Shown: piece by piece, positions 22,509 to 34,443 of the stretch
Position numbering within the stretch: the first letter of the stretch is position 1
How the letters are laid out: each line of letters begins with the position of its first letter
Assembly (NCBI RefSeq): GCF_030272615.1
Contig: NC_081405.1
Span: 25,750,272 to 25,814,271 of the forward strand
From: Cryptomeria japonica
Lineage: Eukaryota > Streptophyta > Pinopsida > Cupressales > Cupressaceae
DNA length: 64,000 bases
Direction: 5' to 3'
Translations under genes and position numbers: made by a program
The notes under the pieces: model-generated
Databases searched by the model: none
The model's input: the letters and a program-made list of their open reading frames with translations, nothing else
Told to the model about the DNA's origin: nothing

Positions 22509-24632
22509 TCACTTGTTTTGCAAAGAAGAATAAAGTGCATCAATAGATGAAGAATTAATGACACCCAATTGATGAAGTTGTTGTATCTTGTCTATCAAGG
22601 CCTTACATTCACTTGTGGAATGGCCAAGCACTTGATGGTATGCACATAAAGAGTGGTTTGCTTTATTATCCTTATGAAACTTCTTATTTGTAGGAGGAGG
22701 AAGAGCAATCAAGTGGGCTTTAAGAAGCAACAACAAAATAAGCTCTTGATCAGATAAAGGATGAGGAGCAAGAACCAACACTTTCTCTTGGGGAGAAGAG
22801 TTTGAGTGCTCACAAGAAGAAGACATAGGAACATTAGAGAATGAAGGGGATGAAGACAAAGGAGAAGCTTTGTAACCTAAAGCCACTATAAAAGAGTGTA
22901 ATTTCAATTCCAAAGGGTCCTTAACTCCTTGAACCATGCTTCCAAGACCATTTCCTTTGTATCCATACTTGGAAGAAATATTGAATCCTGGACCATAACG
23001 TGATTACAACTCTTCCAAAGGGGGATGATCACCTTTAATGGTATAGCCAATGGTGTTCACATGATCCTGCGATACAGAAGAATAATCATCTTCAATAGTT
23101 AGTGTGAGTGATACTTTTGGAAAGTTAAGGTGGATAGGGTTGACTTTATATTCTCCAATGAAGGATCTTGTTAAGTCTAAGGAACCCCAATCATCACCAA
23201 GAAATGCATTTGATTGAGAAGGAGTAGACTTGGGACTTTTTATTTTAGGAGGATCTTCTTTAGGGATATCCTTCTCATGGGTTTCCTTCTCATGGGTTTC
23301 CTCTTTAGGAAGGTCCATGTGAATAGTTGTTGGCATATTAGAAGATAAAGATGGAATATAGTTGTTAAAAGTAGGTGTGATTGAGGCATGACCACCTGCT
23401 GGAATTTGACATAAGTGCATAGCTGCAGGATCTGCCTTGATTGTAACTACCTGATTGTTAGCATAAAACTTAATAGAACCATGAAGGGTAGAACTAACCA
23501 CTTCTAAAGCATGAATCCAAGGTCTACCCAAGAGAAGATTATACAATAAAGGTCTTGGGATAACATGCACCAAGATTGAAATAGTAACTGCTCCAATCTT
23601 TATAGGAAAAGAAATAGTGCCCAAAGTGGCTTTACCAGTATTATAAAAACCACAGATGAATGTAGAATATGTTGAAATAATTTGAGTCCACTTTGATTTT
23701 GGGTAATAGGTCTAGGCCATAAACATTGAGTGTTGAGCCAACATCAATGAGAGTCTGTCTAATGCCAAAACCGTTAACATAAACGGTTATCATTAATGGA
23801 TCTGATTGATTTCTAACATCAAGAGGTGGGAGTTCATGTGGATAGAATGTAATACTCAGGGAATCTAAATGAATATGATCCAGCAATGCATTTACATCTG
23901 AAGGCCTAGTGGAAGAAGGCAATAAGATATTTTGAAGAGCTTCTTGAAGTATACCTTGATAAACTAGAGCAGTTTGAAGTAGATCCTAAGTGAGATCTTA
24001 GTGGGACACGAAGTTGCTAAATAAGATCGTAATCACTAGATTGCTTAACTGAAGGCTTAGGTGATTGAGGAAGATCTGGTTGAGAAGGTGGTAAATAAGT
24101 ATTCAAGTGATCAACATTTTGATTATTTCTATGAGTGTTATAAGTGTGGGCTTGCATTCTATGAGAAGGAGCCTTGGACTATTTGTATCTCATAAAAACA
24201 TCCGATGAGTCACTTTTAAAAGAAACACCACAAATAGAAATTACCTTCTTTGGAGAAGGACTAGGGGCAAAAAAGACAACAATAACATTTATAGACTTGG
24301 TACAAATTGTAGAAGATAAAGTTGAGATAACATGCTTGACATCAATCTGTGGGAGATTAGATGCAACATGAGATTCATCATCCAATAATGCATCAGCTCT
24401 TGAAGAGAGTGCATTGGAATGAAGAGAAGGTAGAGTAACATTAAGAAAGGTATCAATGATTTTATTCTCTTGCAACAAAATATCTTCTAAGAGAGAAGAA
24501 TTTTACAAGAGGATCAAAGACATAGAGTGACATAGGCAAAGCCAAGTCACCATCACATGCATGAAAAGAAAAATCATTAGTACTTTGATTAAAATTAGAA
24601 ACAGAACTAATAAAAGAAGATAACAAATGCAT
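22509..24632 (-). pseudogene. EG: gypsy-type protease with G-patch and zinc knuckle, no gag core
   Basis: A decayed coding region read leftward from an ATG at 24632 (MHLLSSFISSVSNF). After several breaks, 23641-23922 and 23004-23624 give a retropepsin: QTLIDVGSTLNVYGLDLL, then [21 protein letters not shown]. It continues (22866-22995) into GFNISSKYGYKGNGLGSM with VALGYKA, which fits a G-patch, an RNA-binding glycine-rich motif. The zinc-knuckle-like segment CAYHQVLGHSTSECKALID (22560-22620) follows. No gag core precedes it and no RT follows before the D LTR at 22386. The element is truncated or non-autonomous. Confidence 0.65.
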
Positions 24633-24753
24633 TTTGAAAATAGTAAACTAAATTAAAAATGCAATTCATAAATAAGTCAGTCAAAGGTCAACGTATCATT
24701 TAAAAATTGATTGAAGGAATGATAAAGAATGCTTTAAAAACAATTTTATAGAA

Positions 24754-24781
24754 GAAGTGTTCACGTTACGTTCACAAAAAT
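24754..24781 (-). other. EG primer-binding-site candidate
   Basis: On the minus strand TTTTTGTGAACGTAACGTGAAC. It resembles TTTTGGTGAACCCGACGTGAAC, which follows the E5 5' LTR at 57306-57327, so EG and E5 may use the same primer. An LTR should start at about 24786. Confidence 0.4.
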
Positions 24782-24785
24782 TTAT

Positions 24786-25504
24786 TGGTGCAAAAGTGAC
24801 CCTGCAAAGGGAAGAACTATATTTCCTTGAGAGCCAATTTCATAACATACATTCAAATATATCCAACTAGTGAAACTGGTGAAGATATCTAAGTAGAGAA
24901 ATTGAAAGAGTAGACACAGAGAGTATTCATTCTAAGCCTGAGCATCTTAGTCAAGGACACCGACATGACACAAGGATATCTACACAACGCATTATAGTCT
25001 CATATGGACTACAAATAGAAAATACATAGAACCATGAAAACTCGACTATGTATTCTTTAGATAACCTGCAAAACCCAGAAGTTCAAAATGTGATAATGAA
25101 TAGTTTAGATAATAAATATAAATAGAAATGAATGTGAATGAAATAAATAGAGAAAAAACAAAATCTCATGTGTTCGAATGCCTTTAATAAACCTGCACAC
25201 ATGCAAAAGAGAAAAAATGTTGGGGGTTGTGTTTAGATGCCTTCCTTAGTCAGACCCCCATTTTGGTGTTTCCACCTCCACAAAAAACCCATATAGATAG
25301 ATAGATCAAAAGATAAATAGTTAGAATGATAAAATTATCAAATAGATAAAAGATGTGATAAATCCCAAGATTCTCAAAGAAGAGATAGATAGAATGATAG
25401 AAAGATATTACCAAAGAGGCTTGAGAAAGACAAGAGATTTGCAAAAGATTATCGTGAGAGCTTAAGAGTGTTGTAGCAAACTAGAGACTGTTGCAACAAA
25501 CGAG
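24786..25504. other. Probable EG LTR and flanking low-complexity DNA
   Basis: No gene. From 24786 an LTR of EG is expected, but I cannot fix its far end; a TGGGGGTCTG start on the minus strand at about 25262 is one option. Bases 25288-25400 are GATA-rich simple sequence. Confidence 0.3.
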
Positions 25505-25860
25505 TGGTGCAGGAGGACCTAGGACTTAGGCTTATAGTCCTTTCATAATTTTGGCTTGTACTGACCTTAGCCAAGTCAAGTTCCTAATAAGGACTCTAGG
25601 AGGGTCCAAGGAGTGAGTTTGATGTTTTTTTTGAGTCAAGTGTAGGCCTAGTTGAGTAAGTTTTCTTCCTAGGCTTGCACTTTGTGAATAAGTAGTAGTT
25701 TGAGTAGGAAATTGGCCTTCTTGATGGTCAAAAGTGGCATAAATTGGTATGAGAATTAGGGAGGTTTAGGATGGTCTTAGGAAGGCTTAAAAAGTCATGA
25801 GTAATGACTTAAAATAGGTTTAATAGGTTGGCAAAGCAAAAAGTGAAAAGTTGTCATGAC
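25505..25860 (+). repeat. Chromovirus 5' LTR fragment
   Basis: Starts TGGTGCAGGAGGACCTAGG and matches 27016-27370 almost throughout, ending at GTTGTCATGA. It then joins internal coding sequence directly, so the rest of this LTR and the gag-RT region have been deleted. Confidence 0.75.
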
Positions 25861-26998
25861 AACTTTTGTCCTAAAATGCTTAGCGATGGAGTTAGGGATA
25901 GCACAATGCATTAGTATGGAATTTGTAGTAGGTTTACCAAGGACAAAGCAGAGATTTGACAACATTTATGTCATTATGGATAGATTTAGTAAAATGGCCC
26001 ACTTTGTACCTTGCAAGACTACTCATGATGCATGCCAAATAACTCATCTGTTCTTCAAGGAAGTAGTCAGAATACATGGTTTACCCATGAGCATTGTTTT
26101 AGATAGGGACTCAAAGTTCATGAGTCATTTTTGGAAAACACTTTGGCAAAATCTTGGCACCAAACTATCTTTTGGGTCAGCCTACCATCCACAAATAGAC
26201 GGGGAGACCAAAGTGGTTAATAGGAGCTTAGGGAACATATTGAGGTGCCTTACTAAACAATATGGTCAGACATGGGATCAAGTGCTATCACAAGCTAAAT
26301 ATGCTTACAATGACACAGTAAATAGGACCACTGGCAAGAGCCCTTTTGAAGTGGTCCATGGTATTTACCCAAGGGGTATATTAGAGTTAAGAGACATATG
26401 GAATGCAACAATAAGAAGTGGATATGTAGAAGACTTTCCTCAGTCAATGAAGGAGGTACATGACTTAGTCAAGCAAGCATTGAAGGAGAACACAAGTAAG
26501 ATCAAGCAAAAAGTTGATGAGAGAAGGAAGAACCTACAATTCCAAGTAGGAGATCTTGTCATGGTGCACCTAAACAAAGAAAGGCTACATCAAGGAGTAC
26601 CTAACAAGTTTCAAATGAGAAGGTTGGGTCCATGTGCCATTCTAGCCAAGTATGGAGAAAATGCATAAAAGGTGGACATACCTAGTGACATAGGATTGTC
26701 ACTAGTTTTTAACATAGAAGACTTAGTTGCCTACAAAGGACCAATTCAAGGTTTAGATTGTAGTCACTCAGAGGTATCAAATGATGCAAACAACCTTTAA
26801 TTACCAACAAAAGCAAATCCAAAGGTTGAAAAGGTATTGAGTTCAAGGATCATTAAGAAGACAAGGCATCAAATCTATTGGGAGCACCTAATCAAATGGC
26901 AGGGTATGGATGATGTTGAAGCTACATGGGTGCTTGAGATAGAGTTTAAGAAGTTAGGCATTGATCAGAATCTGATCCCCAAGGAGGTGACTTAGTTT
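25856..26998 (+). pseudogene. Chromovirus integrase core and chromodomain
   Basis: C-terminal half of a gypsy chromovirus pol. The integrase core shows SMEFVVGLPRT (where MDF is usual, so the first catalytic Asp is Glu), VLDRDSKFMSHFWK (second Asp), and SAYHPQIDGETKVVNRSL (usual TEVVNRS, so the catalytic Glu is Lys). A stop at 26666-26668 follows. The reading continues with SLVFNIEDLVAYKG, a stop near 26800, and then a chromodomain-like segment (IYWEHLIKWQGMDDVEATW, 26815-26970). Chromodomains direct insertion toward marked chromatin. The frame ends TAG at about 26995, just before the LTR. Confidence 0.88.
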
Positions 26999-27015
26999 TC
27001 TTTTGTTTGGGAGAA

Positions 27016-27560
27016 TGGTGCAGGAGCACCTAGGACTTAGGCTTATAGTCCTTTCACAATTTTGTCCTGTACTGACCTTAGCCAAGTCAGGTTCCTAATC
27101 AGGACTCCAAGAGGGTCCAAGGAGTGAGTGTGATATTTTTTATGAGTCAAGTGTAGGCCTAGTTGAGTTGGTTTTCTTCCTAGGCTTGCACTTTATGAAT
27201 AAGTAATAGTTTGAGTAGGAAATTGTCCTTCTTGATGGTCAAAAGTGGCATAACTTGGTATGAGAATTAGGGAGGTTTAGGATGGTCTTAGGAATGCTTA
27301 AAAAGTCATGAGTAATGACTTAAAATAGGTTTTATAGGTTGGCAAAGAAAAAAGAAAAAAGTTGTCATGAGCATATGGGAAACACTTTGAAATGGTAGGG
27401 TTCCTAGTTAAACACTTGTTGCGAACACCTTGAAATTGGCAAGAAAAAGCCCTAGAAGATATTGAGAAGGACTTGGAGGTCTTGGAGCATAGCTAGAACT
27501 AGAGAGGTTGGGGGAATTGAGCAACTCCAACTAGGTGAAGTGTGAGCAAGCTAGGTGAAC
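27016..27560 (+). repeat. Chromovirus 3' LTR
   Basis: Starts TGGTGCAGGAGCACCTAGG after TTTGTTTGGGAGAA. The first 355 bp match 25505-25860; the remainder has no partner here. The right end near 27560 (CCCCATCA) is an estimate. Confidence 0.6.
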
Positions 27561-28794
27561 CCCATCAATGAGACAGAGCAAGACAAAGCTATGAGAGAAA
27601 AGAGAAACACGAGAGATTTTATGGAGGAACTAGAGAGGTTCGAAGAAGAGAAAATATGGATTTAAACTGAGAGAATAGGAGGGAAAAAAGAGGTCAACCA
27701 ACCATTTTGGAAGATCCCGAGCTGTTTCCATTGACTAAGGTAAGTGACAAGTATCAAAATGCGTAAAATTGATATTTGAACATGAAGATGTCGCAGGACA
27801 AATGTGCGACACTCAGACATCCGCATGATGCGCTAGTGTCTAGATGAATCATGCTCAAAAGTAACAAGCGATAGGAGAAACACAAAACTAACATGAAACA
27901 AAAGTTGAAGGATGGTTGTTGAAAGGTGTCTTGAGCATCTTGAAAGGGAAAGAGGCTAATGCAAGGGCTTAAATGAGCCTACTAAAATGATAGGGGAATG
28001 GACACTAAAGTGGTTGCAAAAGTGTAGGTAGAATTACAAAGGGGTATGCAATTTTGGACTCTATTGTGTTATATTTTTCAGTGTGCCTGGTTGGATTATC
28101 TTGTATGAATCATACTTTTTTGTCTTAATATGCATTGGAGGCTAAGTTAGAATGTTGTTATGGGTTTCACTATAGTGTGGATATATCCACACATTAAGTG
28201 ATTTGCATTGGCAGATATTGATTTTGGGCTAACTAACTGTTGAGTTTTATTGTTTATCTACATGTTAAGTTTGATCCTAACTTTGGAGGATGTGTTAGTG
28301 TGTGTGGTTCATTGGATTAGAACTAGAAGGATGTGTGGTGATGGATTTGGCTCCCCTCTATCTCTAGGAGTGGACCGCATTAGGTGTTTTTGGTATAGGT
28401 GGCTAATTTATGTAATATTGTATACTATGTCTATGGTCGACCCTTAACTAGATTAAATTGATGATATAACTTGTATTTAAGGAGTAAAAATGTATGAGTT
28501 GAGTATGGATGGTATGTGAATTGATGTGAAGTGAATGTGAATGATGTGCAAGTAGATTTGGCATTGCAGATGTGTGAAAGTCAATTTGCGAAGAGCTTTG
28601 ATGATGATATATTCAATATGATAGTATTCTAAGAAAGTGGTAGATGTTAGATGCATTTGGCATGATATTGGTCACTTGAAATAGTTGTTCGAGGATAATT
28701 TCATGATCAGGAGATTCTTTTCATTTCAATTCTCCTATTCTTTCTATTGTCAAAAGACGTTGAGTTTCTTGCCTTGAAGCAGTGAGTTTTAGTT
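27561..28794. other. Unassigned decayed repeat DNA
   Basis: No ORF I trust. A short charged stretch near 27590-27720 (FMEELERFEEEK) could be a gag relic. Nothing else recognisable. Confidence 0.3.
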
Positions 28795-29100
28795 GTGCAA
28801 GTCATTGTATCTTGCCCTAAGGTTGTGCGCCTTAGCCTTGCAATTCCCTTAGGTACATGTTCCTCCTTGGCAGTCAGCCTAAAATGTTGTAATCAATTTT
28901 ATTTATATTGTGAGTGCGATTCTCACCATGGTTCTCCCCTATGGGGCTTTCCATGTATATTTGGTGTTCATGTGTTGATAGTTGATGTTTTGACTATTGT
29001 TGTAGAATAGTTAAATGCTTCTTAAAGTTTATATAGATTAGTATTTTAGAAGATCCAAATTGATTAACCCCCCCTCCCCCCCCCCTCCAAGTCCTACCAT
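28795..29100 (+). repeat. Copia-type LTR end, plus strand
   Basis: Contains GTGCGATTCTCACCATGGTT...GGGGCTTTCCATG, the decayed copia-LTR block seen in the other copia LTRs here. Near the end is ATTGATTAACCCCCCCTCCCCCC. A copia gag follows at once. No second LTR was found. Confidence 0.5.
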
Positions 29101-30168
29101 GGGCTCAATAAGTAGTTTGAGTGACATAGAGTTCTTGAAGGTCATGGGCTGCAAATCTGCAAAGGCAATCTAAGATAAGTTGAGCAACATTTATGAAGGA
29201 GATTAAAAGATCAAGTAATTTAAAATTCTAAATCTAAAGTATAAATTTGAGACTCTAAGGGTGTCTAAATATGAGTACATTGGAGGTTATCCACATCCAG
29301 TGAATGAGGTAGTAAGTGAAATTAGAGGTATTTGATGAAAACTAGGAAGAAAATGAAGTTGTGAGAAAAGTAATGAGGACACTACCTATATCTTATAAAC
29401 CTAAGTTGTGTGCTATTTAAGAAAGCCATGGATACATATACCTTGGATCAGCTCTATGGATCACTCTTTGCCTTTGATATATAAAATATTGAGGATCAAA
29501 ATAATATCAAGAAGGAAGTTGCATTCAAAGCTACCAAGAAGATTGAAGATGTACCTGAAACAAGAAATGATCTTGATGATGTTGAAGCAAACTTTGTAAC
29601 AAGACTAAAGAAATAATTCAGATAAAAACAAAAGTTGCTCTTCAAATGTTTTAGTTATGGAAAATTGGTCATTATGATGCTAGATGTACTTACAAAGAGA
29701 ATAACTATAAGGGATCTAATGATGATAACAAGATAAAGGATAATGATAGAAGAGATGACAAAAAGAAAAGAATAGATTATAGAGATAGTAATGGTGAAAA
29801 ATAGGGTTTCACCCAATGCTACCATCACAACAACAACAAAAACAAAAACAACAACAACAACAACAACAATAACAATAACAATGAAAAACCTAAATTTGGG
29901 TCAAAGAATAGGAATGTTACCAATGGAGGAAATGATGACAAACATGCTATCAAACAACAAACAATCATCAACTTATCAAGTGAAGTACCAAACAACAACA
30001 ATCAAGAGAATAGTAAATCCAATTCTTCCTTCTCCAATCCTCGTAGGAAATTCACAAACATATGGGAACCCTTGGAATCAGCTTTGAAAACTCTTCTTGC
30101 AAATAAATTGAATACCCTACCAGACACAAGAAATTGTGAACCCCAAGTCAAACCTAATTGGTGGAATG
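29101..30168 (+). pseudogene. Copia gag running into a gypsy gag tail across an (AAC)n tract
   Basis: Bases 29101-29790 translate, with stops and frameshifts, to a UBN2-type copia gag (KLSNIYEGD, LKYKFETLRVS, VVRKVMRTLPISYKPK, KKEVAFKATKKIEDVPE). A damaged zinc knuckle follows (KCFSYGK, GHYDARC, one base missing and one Cys changed to Tyr). One TAG later, an (AAC/AAT)n tract (29825-29880) codes for Asn. The same frame then reads EKPKFGSKNRN, RRKFTNIWEPLESALKTLLANK and VKPNWWN, which is the gypsy gag of E1 and E2. Tat interrupts it at 30168 and it resumes at 47014. Confidence 0.65.
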
Positions 30169-31408
30169 TGAAGATGGGAAAAAGAAGCAAGGTGGATTTG
30201 GATGGTTAGCATACAAATCAAAACACTAAAACATATAAAACATGAAGAATAAATCAAATCACATAAAAACATGAAGATAAATGCTTTTACCTTGCAAACC
30301 TTTACATTCTCCCTTGGATGGAGCTTGGATGAAGTCGAAGTGTGCACAAATGCCTCCAACATGATGTCGATTTGCTCCTAGATTGCTTGATGTGGCTGCC
30401 TCTCCAACATTATGCACAAATGGATGTGATGGATTTGAAGGATGAGATGGATAATATGGCTAAGTATGGATGAGGGATAACTTTGGCATGATAAGGGTGC
30501 AAAGATGGTTTCCTAGGCATAAACTAGCAGCATGAACTTGCTAAAATTGGAGATGAAATGTGAGGGGATGGAGTCCTCAATTTATAGGGAGAGAGGAGGA
30601 GAAATGAAAGGCTAGGATTGACCCAAGATGGAGGGTCAGGATTCCTTGTGAGCCCACACAAGGCCCAAGAGGAGGTGTGGAGACCAAGAGATATGCCTTA
30701 AAGGCATTTATTGTCTCCACACTCCTCAAGGTAAGGGATAGGATACTTCTTGAGGGATGGAAAGGAAGAATTAAAAAGTATTCAAAAGGGATGTTCATGG
30801 GGATTAGAGGAATAAGGAGGAATTAAAAATTCCTTGGAAGCTGAGATGCCTAGAGGAATGTGATATTTTGAAAATCTCACATTCACCTAGGAAAAGGGCA
30901 TTTAATGAGAGTGGCTAGATGGAAGGGACAAGGAGTTGACTTTGTGGCTAATCATGATGATTAGCCACTAACAACTCATTAGGAGAGGGATTAGAGGAAA
31001 GATTAGGCAGGATTAGGGTAGATAAGATTTGTAGGAGGATTTGACAAGGAGAGAGAATGAGTGGAGGGATTTAAAAATTAGAAGAATAATGCTAAGTGAG
31101 CGAAGGGAGTTTCTAGAATAATTTATTAGGTTAATGATGGATTAGGAAAAGGTGATTTGTAGGAATCACTTAGGTTAAATATTTAATTGAAATTAATTAG
31201 TTAAGAGGAGGAATTTGAGAAGATTTAATATTGAGGATTTTTAGAAGAATAAAAGGGGATTGATTTCAAATCAATCAATCACAAACTATAGTGACAATAT
31301 TAATTATAATTAATTAATATTGAGGAGAATTAAAAATTGGCATAATTAATAAATTAATTATGTCAGGAATTTAAAAATAATTAAAATAATTATTTTTAAG
31401 TGTTTACA
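30169..31408 (-). repeat. Tat 3' LTR (left copy)
   Basis: U3, read from 31408 leftward, is a chain of different inverted repeats. Examples are GTGGCTAATCAT-G-ATGATTAGCCAC at 30944-30968, GTGATT/AATCAC near 31152, and CATAATTAAT/ATTAATTATG near 31340. A TATA box (TATAAAT, minus) lies at 30580-30586. Confidence 0.93.
30580..30586 (-). promoter_or_regulatory. TATA box of the Tat LTR
   Basis: CTATAAATTG on the minus strand, repeated in the right LTR near 46195-46202, downstream of the hairpin chain. Confidence 0.55.
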
Positions 31409-31423
31409 TTTTGCCCCTCTTTT
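31409..31423 (-). other. Tat polypurine tract
   Basis: AAAAGAGGGGCAAAA on the minus strand, directly before the LTR start TGTAAACAC. It is nearly the same as the E1 tract. Confidence 0.85.
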
Positions 31424-31758
31424 AGGCAACGACAAATTTGGCAATGGGTAAAATATAGAAGAAGAAATAGATGCCCTAGTGTAAAGCGTGGGAGGTGTAT
31501 GCCCCCTTGAGAATTTTGTCAAAAGAAAATTGACTAAAAATTCTTGAAATAAAGAAGAAAGAATTTGAGTGGAGGAGATAAGTGAAAGAGAGAAAGAGGA
31601 AGTAGATAGAAATATCTAGGAGAGAAAGTAGAAGATGCGAGACCACGAAGGGAATGGGCCCTCGAGAGGGCCTATAGAAGCCACAAAGCGCCCAATGAGG
31701 AGTCATTGTTACACACAAGCCTTGGAGCCAATCAAAGTCTAGAAGGAGAGAAGGAGAG

Positions 31759-34443
31759 ATGTATCGCATTCCTACACGTGATCATCGCACTGAGAGGATC
31801 CGACGATATGACAAACCCACTAGCTATGGACCACCGATATGTAGGACCATCCCCCCTTTTGAATTTTTTAGGGTAGGGGTAGAATTAGGGATGAATTTAG
31901 GGCATAGACTTGGTGAGGTGCACACATTGATCACTTTTTCAGTGCGCACACCAATGGGTTAGCGTGAGCGCTAGCAAACAATGCGGGTGCTCACTGGGAG
32001 GTGGGTAGAATAGGTTTTTTGGGGAGGGGAAATGTTTAGCGTAGGTGCTCGCACTTTGACACGGATGCTCAAGGTTTTATGCGGGTGCTCGTGTTGGTGC
32101 ATGAGTGCTCGTGTTGATGGAGGTTGTAGGTAGGGTTGGGGGGGTTACATCTCTCTGTTAGTGTGAGCGCCTGTAGATTGGCGCGAGTGTTGGACAAATC
32201 AACGTGTCTGCTCAGGAGGAGGGAGGTTAGGCATAGGTTTAGAATTTTTGGGATGGGGTGAAGGTAGGGTTGGTTCTAGAGGGTAAAATAGGACTTGAGG
32301 ACATGGAAATAATGAATTAGTTTGTTGGATGCAGGCGGAGATGGGGCAGTTGGCTTCGAGGGAGCATTGGCTTGCTACTATGAGTTTATATCGGGAGTTG
32401 GGATGTGATGAGTTGGAGGTGCTAGCTGCTCTAGGATTTCATTATGTGGGCAGGTGGCTGAGGATACGGGCTCATACTGCAATGATGATGACATTAGTTG
32501 AGAGGTGGGACAACAGGTATAACACCTCCCGTCTTCCTACTAGTGAGGCGACAGTGACCCTTCTAGATGTATGGAGGATCTTGAAGATCCCCGTTCGTGG
32601 TGTCATCCTAGAGTACCACTTGGATGCAACAAATTTTTATCTTTGGGAAGTTTGTGAGTATGAGATCCCACTAATGATGAACAAGAGTAGGATGCACTTG
32701 GGTAGGGTGATGGGTATTCGATGGATTCCTTGTTTGGTACTGGTGATTTGTGGATTCTTGAGCGGGCGGATTATACCTAATCTAGGTGGGCATGGATTTC
32801 TTGTTGGATGGAGCAGGTGTCTTTATTTCATGGTTCATGATGGCATGTAGTATGCGTGGGGAGCTACTATGTTATCTCAAATATATCATGATATTCATAT
32901 GGTGGTGTATAGGGAGTATGCTAGTTTGTCCGCAGGAGTGACACTTCTCCACATCTAGGCTTCAGAGCATATTGCGGTTATGCGGCCACTAGGTGTATAG
33001 GATAGGTGGGCTCGCAACCATATGTGGATAGGTACAGGAGCTACTGAACTATACTCAAATAGGGTCTATATGGTTTTGGTGCTGGGTTCTAGATGAGCTT
33101 ATACAGTTTACATGGCGACTATTTTTGGGGTGTGAGAGATGGAGGGGTGACTGGCAGCTACACTGGGCTAGGGTGGAGATGTGGATGTTTGGTAGATCAG
33201 TGTATATTATGGATTATTATGTATTGTTCAGGGTGGATAGACAGCTCGGACAGGTTCAGGATATAGTGGGGGACATCCTAGTATATCCTCGGATTACAGG
33301 GGAGGTTTGATTTTGGTGTCCGACAATGAGTCCATTGGAGGGTAGGACCAGTTTTCAGACAATGTCTCATTTGGTTTGGGATGAGTGGATGGGGGTAGGT
33401 GAGGATCCAGGGATGAGATGAGGATACAAGAGCTGGTGGGAGGGGCACTTGCCAGTATCTCTTGCCATTCCTAGGGTTTTGGAGGAGGATGCATTGCAGC
33501 CAACAATAGATCAGGTGGTTGGTGGGGAGGATGATGGCCCAGGGGATAAAGTTGTGGTTGGTGCAGGGCATGGTACTAGTGGATAGAAGAGGAGGGTTAG
33601 GTTTGTACGAAGGAGGGATCTAGAGGAGGTAGAGGGAGAGGGAGAGGGAGCACCAGTAGGAGAGGCCACAAAGGGCATGGGTGGCGGGGGAGAGGATGTT
33701 GTACCTATAGATGTTCCTGAGGCACAGGTGGAGAAGAGGGGAGGGGTATCATAGGCTAACTTTGACAGACTACAATAGGAGCAGGCTACTACCTAGGCAA
33801 GGCTCCATTCTCTTGAGGATGAGCTATAGATAGAGAGAGCTGGGAGGGAGAGTCTAGAGGCAGAGGTGGAGTGACTAATGCAGAAGATAGCAGATTTGAT
33901 GGAGAGCCTTTATACATCGAGGACAAAGGTGGATGCCCCGAGGCAGAAGAGGGAGGAGTCTGAGAAGATGCTAGAGGAGGCATGGACAAGGACAACTATA
34001 GTGGCCCTTCAGGATGTTATCCATCAGTTGGATACTGAGCTAGAGGGGCTACAGGCCAGAGTGCAGAGGGCAGAGGTAGATGTGACATGACTGTGGGGGG
34101 AGAGGGATGCAATCTGCTAGGTGTTGGTTCCTGCAGGGCTTGGACAGATATAAGATGATATCTTACAGCAACGGGATAGGGAGGAGAGAGCAGTTTGGAA
34201 GGCAAGATACTACAAGGGATTATATCATGGAGTAGTACATGCGGCACAACGAGCAACTTCATACACTGAGAGTGTATAATCTCATAGGACACAAAGTCTG
34301 CAGCCCACACAGAGCCAACAAACAGGTGGATCGGTGGGTTTTAGGCCACCGAGAGGAGGGGAGGCAGGAGGTTCAAGTGGAGGAGGTACAACAAAGGGGG
34401 GTGGAGAGATAGGAGGGGAGATCTAGCTCCATTTTGACTTGTA
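31759..34443 (+). pseudogene. Antisense extra ORF of Tat: plant-mobile-domain-like protein with coiled coil
   Basis: Lies between integrase and polypurine tract, opposite in strand to pol. A short frame (31759-31962, MYRIPTRDHRTERIRRYDK) is followed by the better kept 32329-32850. That contains LVERWDNRYNTSRLPTSEAT, VTLLDVWRILKIPVRG and FLVGWSRCLYFMVHDG. The pattern of WD..TSRLPTSEATVTL.DV...L.IPV resembles the plant mobile domain (aminotransferase-like PMD). After 32850 many TAG stops break the frame, most in contexts suggesting Gln. Segment 33878-34090 predicts coiled coil (LDTELEGLQARVQRAEV). Antisense extra ORFs are known from Tat-lineage elements. The role is unknown. Confidence 0.65.

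Noticed and set aside
25260-25282. ATTTTGGTGTTTCCACC as a plus-strand primer site
   Set aside because: No matching LTR pair or coding sequence follows in that orientation, so it was left unassigned.
28250-28447. Plus-strand 65-residue ORF as a small gene
   Set aside because: Isolated, no supporting motif, in decayed repeat DNA.
29791-30087. Thr-rich 98-residue ORF
   Set aside because: Wrong frame of the (AAC)n tract; the Asn frame joins recognisable gag sequence on both sides.
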